From Methanomicrobiales archaeon (GTDB lineage Archaea > Halobacteriota > Methanomicrobia > Methanomicrobiales > Methanospirillaceae): 5,057 nucleotides of DNA. Numbering within the stretch: position 1 is the first letter of the stretch; the number at the start of each line of letters is the position of its first letter. Shown here in pieces: positions 1 through 4,723 of this stretch. The position numbers were made by a program, and so were the translations under genes. Location of the stretch: contig JAAYPD010000380.1 of assembly GCA_012520015.1 (NCBI GenBank), forward strand, positions 1-5,057, given 5' to 3'. The notes below the pieces were generated by a model that was not told the DNA's origin, searched no databases, and was given only the letters and a program-made list of their open reading frames with translations.

Positions 1-208
1 AAAGCAGGATATAAGGGTTAAAGCCACTGACAACAAAGAGAAAGAACGTGATGTACGTTCCAAGCATGAGAAACTCACCATGGGCAAAGTTTACAATCTT
101 CATTACACCAAAGATAAGATTCAGGCCGGTTGCCAGCAGGATGTAAATGCATCCAGTGTATAATCCCCAGAAAATTACCTGGGCGATTATCTCAACATTT
201 ATGTCCAT
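1..208 (-). CDS. livH: Branched-chain amino acid type ABC transporter permease, LivH family (N-terminal part, cut by left edge)
   Basis: Membrane permease subunit of a HAAT-type (LivH/LivM) ABC importer, forming half of the channel through the cytoplasmic membrane for solute delivered by the lipoprotein encoded just upstream. Only 69 codons are visible, from ATG at 206-208 to the window edge. The protein starts M-D-I-N-V, has a first hydrophobic segment at about residues 8-27, then the family hallmark G-L-N-L-I-F-G-V (28-35) and V-N-F-A-H-G-E-F (39-46), then a second hydrophobic segment from about 47. The Asn-Phe-Ala-His-Gly core is highly conserved in LivH proteins. The start lies 28 bases after the stop of the binding-protein gene on the same strand, so the two are very likely one operon; LivM, LivG and LivF would be expected further left. 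No strong ribosome binding site is seen, only a GGATGG-like stretch upstream. The family is certain; the solute (amino acid, urea, amide or other) cannot be read from this fragment. Confidence 0.9.
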   Translation of the reverse strand, partial: MDINVEIIAQVIFWGLYTGCIYILLATGLNLIFGVMKIVNFAHGEFLMLGTYITFFLFVVSGFNPYILL

Positions 209-236
209 TCGATTGAGCCATCCGGAATAAAAAAGA

Positions 237-1562
237 TCAGGCTGATCCTGGCTGGTACCAGTCAGGGATCACAAAGCCTGTCTCACGGATTGATTCCGGC
301 CATACTATGTGGGGCCTTATCTCTCCGGCAGCCTCATCCATCCTCATCTGCTCGACATAAAGGACAAAACTGCTCTCCCGGTAATCAGGTGAGAACTGGA
401 TAAGCCCGTCTTTCATAACTTCCATCATGTGATCCATGGAGATCTCAGACAGGGTTTTTTGTACTGCCCCTTTTTGCACCGTTCCTGCATCCTCGATGGC
501 TTTTTTCGCAATATAAACCGACTCATATGCTGCTGCACCCATCATTCCGGCAAATCCGCCATATTTATTCTTGAAATTCTCCAGGAATTTCTCTGTTGTT
601 TCATAAGTGGTACCTTTCGGGATCGCATATGGAGAGAAACGGCTTTCCATAAGGGTGAAGTCCCCATATTCACCTACACCTGAATAGTAATCGGGATCAT
701 CATTGTTTTCACCGGCGATGATAAGGGTATTTAGTCCTATGTCACGTCTCGCCTGCTGGGTGAGGGGGATAAGCTCATTGAGGAAAGTGACTGCATAGAT
801 GATGTCAGGATTTTTCGTCTTTATCGATGTCAGGGCAGTCCTGAAATCAGATTCGCCCATCTTAAATGTCGCCTCAGAGACTATCTCAATGGGCAGATTC
901 AGCTCTTTTATCAAATTCAAAACCCCTGTCTGCTGCCCTTTTCCAAACGGACTGTCCTGTAAGAGAAGAGCAAGCCTTAACGGGCGATCTTCCGGAAGGT
1001 TGAACTTTTTGTAAATTTCCGGCCGGACAACTTCATGAATGAATAGTACAACAGCTTTTGCCGAATCGTCAGTACTTGGACGATGGAAGAACATGTAGCT
1101 TGTATCGATATCATCCCGGCGGGATACTGACGTGCTTGATCCTCCTGATATGATATACGGGATTTTTTCATTTGCAATAATAGACTGATGGGCAGATACT
1201 ACTGCGCTTGAGTAACCACCGATAAGGAGATCGGATTTGTCCTGGGTAATCAGCTTTGTTACTGCCCTGATACCTCCTTCACGGGTAGATTCATCATCGC
1301 CCTGGACCAGGACAATGGGGATCTTCTTATCAAGCTCTTTGACATAGACCCCTCCTTGCTCATTAATCTCCGATGCCGCAAGTTCTGCAGACTGCCAGAT
1401 ATCTTTTCCGGTTGTGCTTGCCGGCCCGCTCATTGACGCAACCACTCCGATCTTAATAGAATCCGCAGACTGAGGAGCAGCCTGCTCTGTGCACCCGGAG
1501 AGTAATAATACCAGGATGATGAGGATACTCATCACAAGACCGTATGAAACCCTTTTTTTCAT
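237..1562 (-). CDS. ABC transporter substrate-binding lipoprotein, LivJ / Peripla_BP_6 type
   Basis: Extracytoplasmic ligand receptor of a branched-chain amino acid type ABC importer, anchored to the outer face of the membrane. The 441-residue product begins M-K-K-R, has a hydrophobic signal segment (about 9-21) and a lipobox L-L-S-G-C with the lipidated Cys at residue 24, then a Ser/Gln/Ala-rich linker. The type 1 periplasmic-binding fold follows from about residue 34: I-K-I-G-V-V-A-S-M-S-G-P opening strand, A-A-S-E-I-N-E-Q-G-G, the ligand-loop-like G-G-Y-S-S-A and S-G-G-S-S-T, then Q-D-S-P-F-G-K-G and N-P-D-I-I-Y-A of the second lobe. Length and order fit the family. An ATG 27 bases further upstream is in frame, but the start at 1560-1562 is preferred because GGTGA sits 5 bases before it and it gives a normal signal peptide. 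A LivH permease gene follows 28 bases downstream. The ligand is unknown; in methanogens this family has been linked to amino acids, amides and urea. Confidence 0.93.
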   Translation of the reverse strand: MKKRVSYGLVMSILIILVLLLSGCTEQAAPQSADSIKIGVVASMSGPASTTGKDIWQSAELAASEINEQGGVYVKELDKKIPIVLVQGDDESTREGGIRAVTKLITQDKSDLLIGGYSSAVVSAHQSIIANEKIPYIISGGSSTSVSRRDDIDTSYMFFHRPSTDDSAKAVVLFIHEVVRPEIYKKFNLPEDRPLRLALLLQDSPFGKGQQTGVLNLIKELNLPIEIVSEATFKMGESDFRTALTSIKTKNPDIIYAVTFLNELIPLTQQARRDIGLNTLIIAGENNDDPDYYSGVGEYGDFTLMESRFSPYAIPKGTTYETTEKFLENFKNKYGGFAGMMGAAAYESVYIAKKAIEDAGTVQKGAVQKTLSEISMDHMMEVMKDGLIQFSPDYRESSFVLYVEQMRMDEAAGEIRPHIVWPESIRETGFVIPDWYQPGSA

Positions 1563-1567
1563 GAATG

Positions 1568-1572
1568 TCACC
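1568..1572 (-). promoter_or_regulatory. Ribosome binding site of the substrate-binding protein gene
   Basis: Read on the minus strand this is GGTGA, complementary to the UCACC near the 3' end of archaeal 16S rRNA, 5 bases before the ATG at 1562. It decides between two in-frame ATG codons: the upstream one at 1589 has no such site and would place nine extra residues in front of the signal peptide. Confidence 0.7.
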
Positions 1573-1576
1573 GTGC

Positions 1577-1626
1577 CATGATATATCATGACATGATGGA
1601 ATATATGACAATCATCCTTATAGAAA
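1577..1626 (-). promoter_or_regulatory. Promoter region of the transporter operon with a CATG palindrome (candidate operator)
   Basis: Reading the minus strand toward the gene, there are two TATA-like boxes: TTTCTATAAG (1617-1626) and CATATATT (1600-1607). If the second is used, transcription would start near 1576, giving a leader of about 14 bases that still holds the GGTGA site. Just between that box and the inferred start lies a perfect 14-bp palindrome, CATGATATATCATG (1577-1590), overlapped by a second one, TCATG-A-CATGA (1586-1596). Palindromes between TATA box and start are where many archaeal repressors bind. The palindromes are seen directly; promoter choice and operator role are inferred. 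Confidence 0.4.
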
Positions 1627-1720
1627 TTATGGTATGCATGCCAGGTATGACTATCAGATGAATAATTACCTGATCAACGACCCCACAGACCAGGCAGGAG
1701 ATCTGATTTGAAATTTACTT

Positions 1721-1737
1721 GAAAAATGGCGAAAAAG
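1721..1737 (-). terminator. T-rich archaeal-type terminator after the histidine kinase gene
   Basis: Directly after the kinase stop codon the minus strand reads CTTTTTCGCCATTTTTC: two runs of five T separated by five bases, with no stem. Archaeal RNA polymerase commonly stops at such T runs without a hairpin. It would separate the kinase transcript from the transporter operon that follows on the same strand. Confidence 0.5.
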
Positions 1738-2799
1738 TTATTCATCGATCTGTTCATCTGTGCCTGCCCGCCTGAAACAGTCCGGGGGAACGGTAATCTC
1801 AAACCTGACACCGTTTCCAAAGGTTCCAGTCTCATGCATGGTAAGACCGGTTATCGCAAGTATCTCTCTTGATAAAAACAGACCCATACCGGTGTTTTTT
1901 CCATACCCACGTTCAAATATCTTCTCTTTTTCACTGTCAGAAATCCCGCACCCGTCATCCTCGTAGACAAGAACAAGGTTATCACCGCTCATCTTTGTTG
2001 AAAACCAGATATTATTCAGCTTTCCACCATGCCTTACTGAATTGTCAATCAGGTTATTGCATATAAGGGGAAACAATGGATCGGCAAATATCTGCACAGG
2101 TTCCACTGTACTTGTAAGCCGGATAGATTCATGAATAAAAGTCTTACGAATCTTCTCAAACTGATCAGGCAGATTATGCCAGATCGGCTCTTTCACACCT
2201 ATGTCCTGGTAATTCCTGGTAAACTCCAGCTGCCTTCGGATTGCATCGGCAATCTGTTGCTCTTTCCTGATAAGTTCAAGATGGGCAGGATCATCTGTCA
2301 ATTCTTCAGAGATGTCCATGTACCCAAGGAGTGAAGTCAGATGATTGAGGATGTCATGCCTGGTTATGGTTGAGAGAAGGTTTAATTTTTTATTTGCGAT
2401 CCTGAATGCCTCTTTTGTGATTGCAAGCTCCTTATTTTTCATTGCCATCTCATCCCTGAAATGGGTCATGCAAAATACCAATGAACCTGCGATAAAAGCT
2501 ACAATGCAGAGCATAATTGCACGGAAGATCGGTTCAAAAGAGATTGAACCAACATTACAATAATAAACGATAATATGAAGAATACCAAAAAAGAGTGCAA
2601 GGTATACTGCATTTCGCTTGTACCATATTGCAGAAAGGAGAATTACCAGGTAAAACAGGTGAGTATAAACATAAGATATCTTCAGTAAATAGTGAACAAC
2701 AAACTCGAGTAATACTGCCAGGAGAATAAAAACCAGCACTGACACTGTCTTTGGTTTAGATATAAACTTCTGGCAGTAGTCATCTAATGATGAAGACAT
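1738..2799 (-). CDS. Membrane-bound histidine kinase, four membrane segments, no separate sensor domain
   Basis: Sensor histidine kinase that autophosphorylates on His and passes phosphate to a receiver protein; 353 residues. Four hydrophobic segments (about 19-39, 44-60, 64-81, 91-111) with very short loops form the N-terminal membrane part. A charged, probably coiled-coil linker (about 113-143) leads to the dimerisation helix with T-R-H-D-I-L-N-H, phospho-acceptor His148. The ATP-binding domain shows the N box N-L-I-D-N (249-253), G1 box D-D-G-C-G (281-285), F box K-I-F-E-R-G, and G2 box G-M-G-L (304-307), ending V-R-F-E-I-T-V-P. All catalytic motifs look intact. The H-box style is typical of the many orphan kinases of Methanomicrobiales. 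There is no PAS, GAF or HAMP domain, so sensing must occur in the membrane part or through partners. No clear ribosome binding site precedes the ATG, so a very short leader is likely. A stand-alone receiver gene lies 1.3 kb away on the same strand and is a possible, unproven partner. Confidence 0.9.
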   Translation of the reverse strand: MSSSLDDYCQKFISKPKTVSVLVFILLAVLLEFVVHYLLKISYVYTHLFYLVILLSAIWYKRNAVYLALFFGILHIIVYYCNVGSISFEPIFRAIMLCIVAFIAGSLVFCMTHFRDEMAMKNKELAITKEAFRIANKKLNLLSTITRHDILNHLTSLLGYMDISEELTDDPAHLELIRKEQQIADAIRRQLEFTRNYQDIGVKEPIWHNLPDQFEKIRKTFIHESIRLTSTVEPVQIFADPLFPLICNNLIDNSVRHGGKLNNIWFSTKMSGDNLVLVYEDDGCGISDSEKEKIFERGYGKNTGMGLFLSREILAITGLTMHETGTFGNGVRFEITVPPDCFRRAGTDEQIDE

Positions 2800-2802
2800 T
2801 TG

Positions 2803-2836
2803 CAGATAATTACAACGTTTAGCTACACATAATTAT
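2803..2836. promoter_or_regulatory. Divergent AT-rich promoter region between the kinase and the cupin cluster
   Basis: The 47-base gap between the kinase start (2799) and the first possible plus-strand start (2847) contains ATAATTAT (2829-2836), which is its own reverse complement and can act as a TATA box in either direction, and GATAATTAC near 2803-2811. Read leftward, the first box would place the kinase transcript start within a few bases of its ATG, fitting its lack of a ribosome binding site. Read rightward it would start transcription near 2860. The box positions are seen; their use is inferred. Confidence 0.35.
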
Positions 2837-2846
2837 CGAAGAATTA

Positions 2847-3029
2847 TTGATCACCAAGATCTTTAGTCATCAGGGAGATACATCCATTAATACTCGGGAA
2901 GAAATTTACTCCATCAATATTCTTCAGGGAATTACAGGAGGAGTCCTTCACCTTGAGCGGGATGCAGTTGAAGCGGCAGACGCAATGCTGGCCCATATTA
3001 TGATTAATAGAAAGAAGCTTAAGATATAA
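2847..3029 (+). CDS. Doubtful small protein, 60 residues, no ATG start
   Basis: An open frame that ends 12 bases before the cupin gene, on the same strand and well placed to be the first gene of its operon. The translation has an ordinary soluble composition: a polar N-terminal third, then I-L-Q-G-I-T-G-G-V-L-H-L-E-R, an acidic/alanine-rich amphipathic helix and a basic end N-R-K-K-L-K-I. I do not recognise it. There is no ATG before residue 47; the coordinates use TTG at 2847, which lacks a ribosome binding site. A GGGAG (2873-2877) lies before in-frame codons near 2886 (ATT), so a rare start codon there is another possibility. It could also be the 3' remnant of a longer gene, or leader RNA that is not translated. 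The closeness to the cupin gene is the main argument that it is real. Confidence 0.4.
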   Translation: MITKIFSHQGDTSINTREEIYSINILQGITGGVLHLERDAVEAADAMLAHIMINRKKLKI

Positions 3030-3041
3030 CAGAGTGATCTC

Positions 3042-3389
3042 GTGGCAGAAAAAAACAGGGAAGAATTACTTGGAAAAGTATTGAATCTGAAAGAACTTGT
3101 TGCATACCAGGAAGGGGCAATCTCAAGCCGGATGATAATTAACCAGAAATCCGGTTCAATCACCCTTTTTTCATTTGATGAGGATGAAGGACTTTCAGAG
3201 CATACTGCACCGTTTGATGCGGTAGTGACGATTCTGGACGGTGAATGTGAAGTATGGGTGGACGGTGTTACCTCGGTGATGAAGGAAGGAGAGACCATCA
3301 TCTTTCCGGCAAATGTTCCCCATGCACTGAGCGCCATTACCAAATTTAAGATGATGCTTATCATGATTCGGGAGAAGAGAGATGGGTGA
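3042..3389 (+). CDS. Small single-domain cupin protein
   Basis: A 115-residue soluble protein with one cupin beta-barrel (about residues 35-110). The first cupin motif region reads E-G-L-S-E-H-T-A-P-F-D, keeping one His (54) while the usual second His is Ala56 and the usual Glu position appears as Asp59; it ends in D-G-E. The second motif region is E-G-E-T-I-I-F-P-A-N-V-P-H-A-L, keeping His94. This 'SEHTAPFDA...PANVPHAL' pattern belongs to a widespread group of small cupins of unknown activity; with two of the canonical metal ligands altered, a sugar- or small-molecule-binding role is as possible as catalysis. The start is GTG at 3042, preceded by GTGATC that matches the 16S rRNA end. The gene overlaps the following CxxC gene by 8 bases, so translational coupling is likely. 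Confidence 0.85.
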   Translation: MAEKNREELLGKVLNLKELVAYQEGAISSRMIINQKSGSITLFSFDEDEGLSEHTAPFDAVVTILDGECEVWVDGVTSVMKEGETIIFPANVPHALSAITKFKMMLIMIREKRDG

Positions 3390-3651
3390 GGATAAAGACG
3401 GAGTTTATTGTAAGGTATGTGGAGGCATTGTCCCTGGAACGATTGATATAAAACAGATACTGGTTGATGGGAAGGCAACCGGTATTAATCACCTGGAATT
3501 TATTATCGATGAGGTGAAAAAACTTGGAGCCCTGAGTGACGCTGAAACAAAGGCAGAACTATTAAAGCGGGCAAAAGAACTGAATTTTATCCCGACGAAA
3601 AAAGAAGCTGCATATGCAGAGGGTCTTCTTGATGCTTTTAAACAGGGATGA
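3382..3651 (+). CDS. Small CxxC protein (possible zinc or redox site), conserved-hypothetical type
   Basis: An 89-residue protein with C-K-V-C-G-G near the N-terminus (Cys10, Cys13), a short strand-rich stretch with I-L-V-D-G-K-A-T-G-I (26-35), and a helical rest containing E-L-L-K-R-A-K-E-L-N-F-I-P (59-71) and A-A-Y-A-E-G-L-L-D-A-F (76-86). With just one CxxC it could bind metal as a dimer or with a partner, or act in thiol chemistry. From memory, short methanogen proteins have this same plan of CxxC, 'vdGk.tGi' and 'N-[YF]-I-P...Y-A..L', and databases sometimes label them as a transcription factor; I cannot verify this label and do not adopt it. Its ATG lies inside the cupin gene's last codons (GATGGGTGA overlap), with GGGAG about 6 bases upstream. 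The operon ends after it at a clear terminator. Confidence 0.8.
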   Translation: MGEDKDGVYCKVCGGIVPGTIDIKQILVDGKATGINHLEFIIDEVKKLGALSDAETKAELLKRAKELNFIPTKKEAAYAEGLLDAFKQG

Positions 3652-3669
3652 CTTAACAAAACCAGGGAA

Positions 3670-3699
3670 CGGGAAGTGAACTTCCCGGAGAATTTTTTT
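3670..3699 (+). terminator. Hairpin plus T-tract terminator of the cupin operon
   Basis: A perfect 7-bp stem CGGGAAG (3670-3676) and CTTCCCG (3681-3687) with loop TGAA, followed five bases later by seven T residues (3693-3699). It begins 18 bases after the stop of the CxxC gene. This looks like a bacterial-style intrinsic terminator; in archaea the T run itself is the main signal. Confidence 0.85.
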
Positions 3700-3766
3700 G
3701 TGTGTTATTTCGGGAATGGGTCGGATACAGTATTAACAATTTTAGATCGGTATGAATAGATATTAT

Positions 3767-3776
3767 TAATATATAG
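3767..3776 (+). promoter_or_regulatory. TATA box of an orphan promoter
   Basis: TTAATATATA with G following, in a long AT-rich stretch after the operon terminator. It is among the best TATA matches in the window and points rightward into a stretch without a credible protein gene. The expected transcript start, about 25-27 bases from the middle of the box, is near 3795-3798, where the outer stem of the RNA candidate begins. Confidence 0.4.
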
Positions 3777-3793
3777 AGAAATATACAATTATG

Positions 3794-3993
3794 TGCAGTG
3801 GGTTACTTCATCAGGGAACAGGTGCCACAATACCGTTTCACATAAGCGATTCATACGCGAACAGAGCATCGCCAAAAGAGGAGCAGCACTTAAATTATCA
3901 CTCGTACCGATCCTGGCACCACCCCATTCCATTGCATGAAACTGTGATCTCTCTTCTCCGGATAGTTATTAGCAGGGTCTTCGGGATCTTTTT
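3794..3993 (+). ncRNA. Candidate structured non-coding RNA, unknown type
   Basis: The 422 bases between the CxxC gene and the receiver gene hold no convincing protein. Inside them are nested complementary segments: TGCAGTGG (3794-3801) with CCATTGCA (3929-3936), eight pairs including one G-U; GGTGCCA (3821-3827) with TGGCACC (3914-3920), seven perfect pairs; and GCGAT (3846-3850) with ATCGC (3868-3872), five pairs. Their nesting is that of a branched RNA fold closed at its base. A TATA box lies at the right distance upstream. Near 3974-3990 a weak six-pair hairpin with two G-U pairs runs into five T residues (3989-3993), a possible end. GTTTCA (3835-3840) and TGAAAC (3937-3942) could form an alternative or pseudoknot pairing. 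I do not recognise it as tRNA, SRP RNA, RNase P RNA or a known riboswitch. A 72-residue ORF (3791-4009) overlaps but looks non-coding. The minus strand would fold similarly, so the strand rests on the promoter only. Confidence 0.3.
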
Positions 3994-4019
3994 GTCTGGT
4001 TTTGCATAGTCTTCATGGA

Positions 4020-4031
4020 CAGAAAAAGACC
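4020..4031 (-). terminator. Possible T-rich terminator of the receiver gene
   Basis: About 45 bases after the receiver stop codon the minus strand reads GTCTTTTTCTG, a run of five T within a pyrimidine stretch, without a clear stem. It is a weak but typical archaeal stop signal and lies in the space between the receiver gene and the convergent RNA candidate. Confidence 0.3.
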
Positions 4032-4073
4032 GACAGCATAAGTGAAGAGATCAGGTAGGGAACGAATAAATTT

Positions 4074-4442
4074 TTACCCGGGACTTCCAAGTGTCCGCCT
4101 TACTGCTGATAGTAAGATCTCTGGATCATATGGCTTAACCACGTATCCGTTCGCACCAGACCTCATTGCCAGCTCAATAACCGATCCCTGGCCTGCAGAA
4201 GTACAAAGAATAATACATGCTGATGGATCAATATCCCTGATCTTATGAAGGGTTTCAATACCATTCATTCCTGGAAGAATAAGATCGATAATAACCAGCT
4301 CCGGGGAGATGTCAGAATATTGTTTAAGGCCAGACTCGCCATCTTTTGCCGTTCCAGTGACCTGATACCCGGAGCTGGTAAGGATTTTAATTGCCAAATT
4401 CAGATCTTCATCTGTATCTTCTATAATTAATATACCGGGCAT
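4074..4442 (-). CDS. Stand-alone response regulator receiver protein (CheY-like)
   Basis: A 122-residue protein consisting of one receiver domain and nothing else. It has the acidic pair Glu8-Asp9 in I-I-E-D, phospho-acceptor Asp53 in V-I-I-D-L-I-L-P, the switch Thr81 in I-I-L-C-T-S-A, and the conserved Lys103-Pro104 in V-V-K-P-Y-D. It is therefore expected to accept phosphate from a histidine kinase and to act by protein contact or in a relay, since there is no DNA-binding or enzyme output domain. The ATG at 4440-4442 is chosen; a TTG three codons upstream is in frame but unnecessary. TTGAT shortly before the ATG is at best a weak ribosome binding site. It is not the CheY of a chemotaxis operon as far as this window shows: no che genes are adjacent. 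The membrane histidine kinase 1.3 kb away on the same strand is the nearest candidate partner. Confidence 0.92.
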   Translation of the reverse strand: MPGILIIEDTDEDLNLAIKILTSSGYQVTGTAKDGESGLKQYSDISPELVIIDLILPGMNGIETLHKIRDIDPSACIILCTSAGQGSVIELAMRSGANGYVVKPYDPEILLSAVRRTLGSPG

Positions 4443-4487
4443 AATTATCAATCAGGATTAAACAGGATTTTTCAATTACTTCGTACC

Positions 4488-4511
4488 TTTATTTTTTAAA
4501 ACCATATATGT
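4488..4511 (-). promoter_or_regulatory. AT-rich promoter region upstream of the receiver gene
   Basis: Two TATA-like boxes lie 46-70 bases before the receiver ATG on the minus strand: TTTAAAAAATAAA (4488-4500) and a CATATATG core (4503-4510). The first would give a leader of roughly 20 bases, the second about 40. The CATATATG core is symmetric and could also drive rightward transcription. Which is used cannot be told from the sequence. Confidence 0.35.
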
Positions 4512-4661
4512 TTATCTAATTAAAAAATAATTTAATAGATGGGAACCATGAGAAATTTCACTAACCATTCAATTTATAAAAATAGTTATAGCACTGGCCA
4601 ATCATAATTCTTTTGAATTCATGCAACTAAGTACTATACAGAGTTCATATCACCGAAAAAA
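4512..4661 (+). other. AT-rich intergenic stretch, no supported gene
   Basis: The DNA between the receiver promoter and the palindrome holds no recognisable gene. One 22-codon frame (ATG at 4539, stop at 4605-4607) begins about 30 bases after the CATATATG core, a spacing that would allow a leaderless transcript, but the peptide has no recognisable features and no ribosome binding site, so I do not call it. Confidence 0.4.
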
Positions 4662-4686
4662 TAATAAAAATTGATAATTTTTATTA
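4662..4686. repeat. Perfect AT-only palindrome, 11-bp arms, upstream of the secretion-ATPase gene
   Basis: TAATAAAAATT (4662-4672) and AATTTTTATTA (4676-4686) are exact reverse complements separated by GAT. The right arm ends 37 bases before the ATG at 4724, in the zone where the TATA box of that gene should be. It may be an operator covering the promoter, or a T-rich transcript end that works in both directions. The symmetry is seen directly; the role is inferred. Confidence 0.6.
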
Positions 4687-4723
4687 CATTAACAGAAAAA
4701 ACCGGATTTTCTTTGTAATAAAC

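Noticed and set aside
429..1177. Several 66-84 codon frames inside the substrate-binding protein gene on both strands.
   Set aside because: They are shadows of a gene with clear family motifs along its whole length.
2948..3478. A 176-codon open frame on the minus strand opposite the cupin operon.
   Set aside because: It lies antisense to three tightly packed plus-strand frames, has a Ser/Thr/Ile-rich composition typical of an antisense shadow and no recognisable domain.
3873..3890. GGAGCAGC motif resembling the S-domain loop of SRP RNA.
   Set aside because: The preceding tetraloop and GUC segment required for the SRP S-domain are absent, so the similarity is probably coincidental.
3791..4009. 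A 72-codon plus-strand ORF with an ATG about 20 bases after a TATA box.
   Set aside because: The peptide has scattered His, Ser and Arg and no domain-like pattern, and no ribosome binding site; the same stretch is better explained as a structured transcript. A leaderless gene cannot be fully excluded.
3944..4053. Imperfect inverted repeat TGATCTCTCTTC / GAAGAGATCA.
   Set aside because: The arms differ by a two-base insertion and are about 90 bases apart in a purine/pyrimidine-rich context; chance is a sufficient explanation.
4539..4607. A 22-codon frame (ATG at 4539) downstream of a CATATATG core.
   Set aside because: Very short, no ribosome binding site, and no recognisable sequence; random ATG-stop frames of this size are common.
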